Assembly: GCA_030737835.1 (NCBI GenBank)
Contig: CM060848.1
Location: forward strand, 16,206,804-16,270,803
Direction of reading: 5' to 3'
From: Acorus gramineus
Taxonomy: Eukaryota > Streptophyta > Magnoliopsida > Acorales > Acoraceae
Length of the DNA stretch: 64,000 nucleotides
A model generated the notes under the pieces. That model was not told the DNA's origin and did no database searches. It worked only from the letters and a program-made list of their open reading frames with translations. Made by a program: the position numbers and the translations under genes. Within the stretch, counting starts at the first letter, position 1. The number at the start of each line of letters is the position of its first letter. This document shows positions 60,919-64,000 of the stretch, piece by piece.

Positions 60919-63027
60919 TCAGCCTGATGATCTCCAGATCCTTCCTTCAAGCGACACCACCATGACGGAAACATCATCATGGTACTTGCGTCGATCACCT
61001 TGTGGTATATGCAGCAGTTCGTGGAAATCCATCCCTACAAGGGAAACTTGTTACGCACAATAGTTTCATTTATTTCAATGAGCAAAAACATATATTTCAA
61101 GTGCATTATTGGCAGGCAATCGGAAATTGCGAATGACAATTTTGAATCAATTGATTATGGATAGGAGAACAAACAATTAGAATTCATCTGTTCCAACTGA
61201 CGCAATGTTGATTCTCAACATTTACAGGAAGAACATTATACTGAAAATGAACATACTTTTCTGTAAACAAGGAAAAAGTTAACTTCAATGTCTTGGGGGG
61301 AAAATAAACAAAAACAGTTGATGAGTTTTTTAAGCAAATGCTTCTGTCATAAACACAACTAAGCTAAACCAAATTCAATCATGAAACCTTGAAACTTCCA
61401 AGAGTACTTCAGCTTAACTATGCTGAATCACAAATAGATGGATCATAGAAGGTACAAATTAATTCCTACAAGACGACATCTTGGCCTTTGGCTGTCCATT
61501 ACTCAGAAGAGCACCCTAGTTTGACTGAAAGGCGAAAACATCCAAATTTGTACTTCCTTGGACCACCATTGCATCACCATCTTTCTGCTCTTTTTTTTTC
61601 CTTTTCTAAATGTCACTTGAACACAGACAGCATAAGGAATATATCAATGACGAATTGAAGAATTGGTTCATCCAGATCTTTTCCCATCAGAGCTCATAGC
61701 AAATTTCTCGTAAAGTTACAATCATTGTGGCAGATCCAGATAAGGTTAGCCGCAAGGTTTCCATGAAGTTTGCTATAAATTCTACTGGGATCACAGAAAT
61801 ATCGACTAATTGTAAACATATTTGGTCAAATATTAGAACTACGCAGAGTCCCAGTGATGTTAAAGTATCAAAGTCATAAGATAAATGGTATTATTTCAAA
61901 GAACATTTAAAAGACAAAGAAAAAACAAATAAATCATTATCAACTAACCATTCTTCTTTGCGGCACGACAGAGAAGCTCGGCAATAAGGTATTGTGCTGG
62001 GTCCCCTTCAGGTACATTTTCCATGAACCATGCGACATGAGAAACCACTTCTTCATTGCTGAAGTACTCATAAAGCCCATCTGAAGAGAGGACCAAGAAG
62101 CGGTCACTTGAGCAGAGCCGGTGGTGACAAACTGAAGGGATGCAACTGACATATGGAGAGCTTCCAATATAGTCAATCCGAAACATCTCCAGCAAAGCTT
62201 CATTGAATATTGGCTGTTATCAGCATCATACAGACAAATCACTAAAATATTTGTCAAAGAAGTAATCGCAGTAGAGAACTCTAATCAAACAATAGGATCA
62301 AAGAATAAATTTCATTTCACAATGATGGTGTCCAGGAAGATTGGTTGAACAATTAATTCATCATGCAGTGTGATGCATGCATCAAAACCGGAATGAAATT
62401 GTGGTTCACATCAAGGGGAACCGGCATCCTTCTAGAGATAATAATCTCAAAAGTTAGTTAAGCTTTCTGGACAAAATAAACACAAACCAACACCATTTAA
62501 GTAAAAACATGTGTAAACACACTCCATAATGATCCCTAACAACTTCCCAAGAAACCTTTAAATTCAGAGACAGTCCATCAGCGTAGAGAAAAAAACACAA
62601 ACCAACACAACTTTCCCGTTATTAACACAAATATATCACAGTATATAGGAAATTCTATTAATTGGATGACAAGGACCGAAAAGATTCCACATGTAATAAA
62701 AACAAAACTGATCAAATTTTGTAAATGCATAGCACAAAACTTGTCATCCAACACACAGGATTCTACAGGTAAATAAGATGAACATAGTTAATGCAGAGGA
62801 AAAAAAAGAAGTTTCAACATAATTTTCAATGAAGCATATGCTATGTCAAATGTGGTAAGCATATAGCTTGAGTCTGAATCATCAGATTATCATGATGCGC
62901 AGCTGATAACTACCTTCTTAAGAAACCCAGCACCAAATGCTCGAGTGACCTTCAATTGACCTTTGACCCTATCATTGAAGACCGCCTGACTATCATCAAC
63001 ATGCTCTGCTTTGATCCTAACAACTTC
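60919..63027 (-). CDS. Protein phosphatase 2C, POL/PLL type (3' exons, partial)
   Basis: This is the C-terminal part of a plant PP2C of the POLTERGEIST/PLL group, Mg/Mn-dependent Ser/Thr phosphatases acting in meristem and receptor-kinase signalling. Three exons were found. Exon 63027-62914 encodes [20 protein letters not shown] and [18 protein letters not shown]. Exon 62213-61949 encodes [40 protein letters not shown] and [20 protein letters not shown]. Exon 61034-60919 encodes [20 protein letters not shown] and [17 protein letters not shown], then stop. All junctions are in phase. The metal-binding Asp residues of LSSDG and YHDDVS are present. The ending EGRIWRSS is characteristic of this clade. 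Upstream exons were not found between 63028 and 64000, so either the intron is long or the rest lies outside the window. Confidence 0.9.
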
Positions 63028-63234
63028 CTGCATTTAACACAAGAAATAAGTTCTTCAGCATATCATTTGAGTATATCCTATTTACAAATGAAACAATTAT
63101 TGTACAGACTTTATACTGCAACAAACTTGGATTTTAACATTGGTCCTTATCCAGTAGCACCAAAGCATGTGTAGTCTGCTCATGGTGGTCGGGGGACCAA
63201 ATCCTGAATTATAAAAGATTGAGTGCTTCACAGT

Positions 63235-63475
63235 ATCCAAGTTATCTAACCAAATCAAACGATATATCCATCCAGGGTTAAAATCCAGAACAAAAATATC
63301 TATCCAGATTTTTTGAGAGGGCTCATTATGTGATCAAGTAAATCCAGTTGTATCAAAGTTATCTAACCAAATCAAACGACATATCCATCCACGGTTAAAA
63401 TCCAGAACAAAAATATCTATCCAGATTTTTTGAGAGGGTTCATTATGCGATCAAGTAAATCCAGTTGTATCAAGG
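63235..63475. repeat. 117-bp tandem duplication
   Basis: Two adjacent copies begin near 63241 and 63358 and share GTTATCTAACCAAATCAAAC, ATATCTATCCAGATTTTTTG and GATCAAGTAAATCCAGTTGT. Only about five differences are visible. It lies in the sequence upstream of the first visible PP2C exon, probably in an intron. Confidence 0.92.
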
Positions 63476-63479
63476 TTGA

Positions 63480-64000
63480 CAGGAGCTCCCTATTAATGTG
63501 AACATATGAATTCTTGGATCAAGCTGTTATATAAGAAATATGGGCATTCGTGCATGTTAGATATTTAGATGTATCAATGTTAAAGGGGTTATACATTGGT
63601 ATAAAGTATCGACACCCAATAATTATCAAATATTCTTAATTTTTTCCTTAATTATATTTGGATTTTATATGTAACATATTATATCACCGTGACCAATTCT
63701 GCAAAATTCCTAAAGATTAATAGATCAAACTCATCAAAATAGATTATCATCATGCGCCGTAAATCATTCACATGTGATCTGTTACACAGTGTGATCCAGA
63801 AAAAACACTGAAGCCAATGAACAGGATATATTACACCATGCTTGAGTACACACTCAGAAAATTGATATCCCTAACCTAGATTTGATGCAATATGCAAATT
63901 AATATATAAAAAAAAGCTGAAGTTCACACTTTATTCACCAAAGATTCTGATTCCACACTGAATGATCATTTTTTTGTGGATGATTAGCAATCATAATTAC
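63480..64000. other. Right edge, probable PP2C intron
   Basis: AT-rich sequence with no recognisable exon on either strand up to the window end. Confidence 0.45.

Overview
This is about 64 kb of AT-rich nuclear DNA from a flowering plant. The evidence is spliced genes with GT-AG introns, a full phytochrome A, alpha-expansin, germin-like proteins, MAP70, POL-type PP2C and F-box/kelch genes, and many short inverted-repeat transposons (MITEs) and microsatellites. The plant lineage could not be resolved from the sequence alone. All gene models were built by hand from splice signals, reading phase and remembered family conservation, without database searches.

Layout. At 1-296 (-) lies the 5' end of MED7. 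An alpha-expansin sits at 2857-3915 (+). A multi-exon coiled-coil/membrane protein of unknown function lies at 4457-5519 (-), with possible exons up to about 7180. A MAP70 gene at 9303-12984 (+) carries an in-frame TGA in exon 4. About 8 kb of AT-rich spacer with MITEs follows. PHYA is at 21971-26622 (+) and cytosolic glutamyl-tRNA synthetase at 27741-31283 (+). Three tandem germin-like protein genes, all (-), lie at 33952-34686, 36469-37791 and 40997-42268. The region 42.4-46.9 kb is MITE-rich and includes a nested insertion. Two tandem F-box/kelch genes (+) lie at 47109-50960 and 54641-57889. A small heavy-metal-associated (HMA) gene at 59668-60154 (+) looks frame-broken. The last three exons of a POL/PLL-type PP2C lie at 60919-63027 (-), and its 5' part is not visible.

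How the genes relate. There are no operons; these are independent nuclear genes. Two local families arose by tandem duplication. The GLP trio shares one intron position and phase, and genes 2 and 3 have nearly identical second exons although their introns do not align by eye. The F-box pair shares an 8-nt coding first exon, a long first intron and a 585-nt second exon. Each long first intron also contains a decayed copy of the F-box exon, so the family has a deeper duplication history than the two live genes show. A transposon family with 43-44 bp terminal inverted repeats and inverted subterminal 33-bp arrays has a copy 218-259 bp upstream of each F-box start codon.

I found no clearly new enzymatic or defence system. 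The most unusual items are the fossil F-box exons, the paired MITE insertions, the TTA-flanked nested MITE, the nonsense codon in MAP70, the extra PHYA intron and the disrupted HMA gene.
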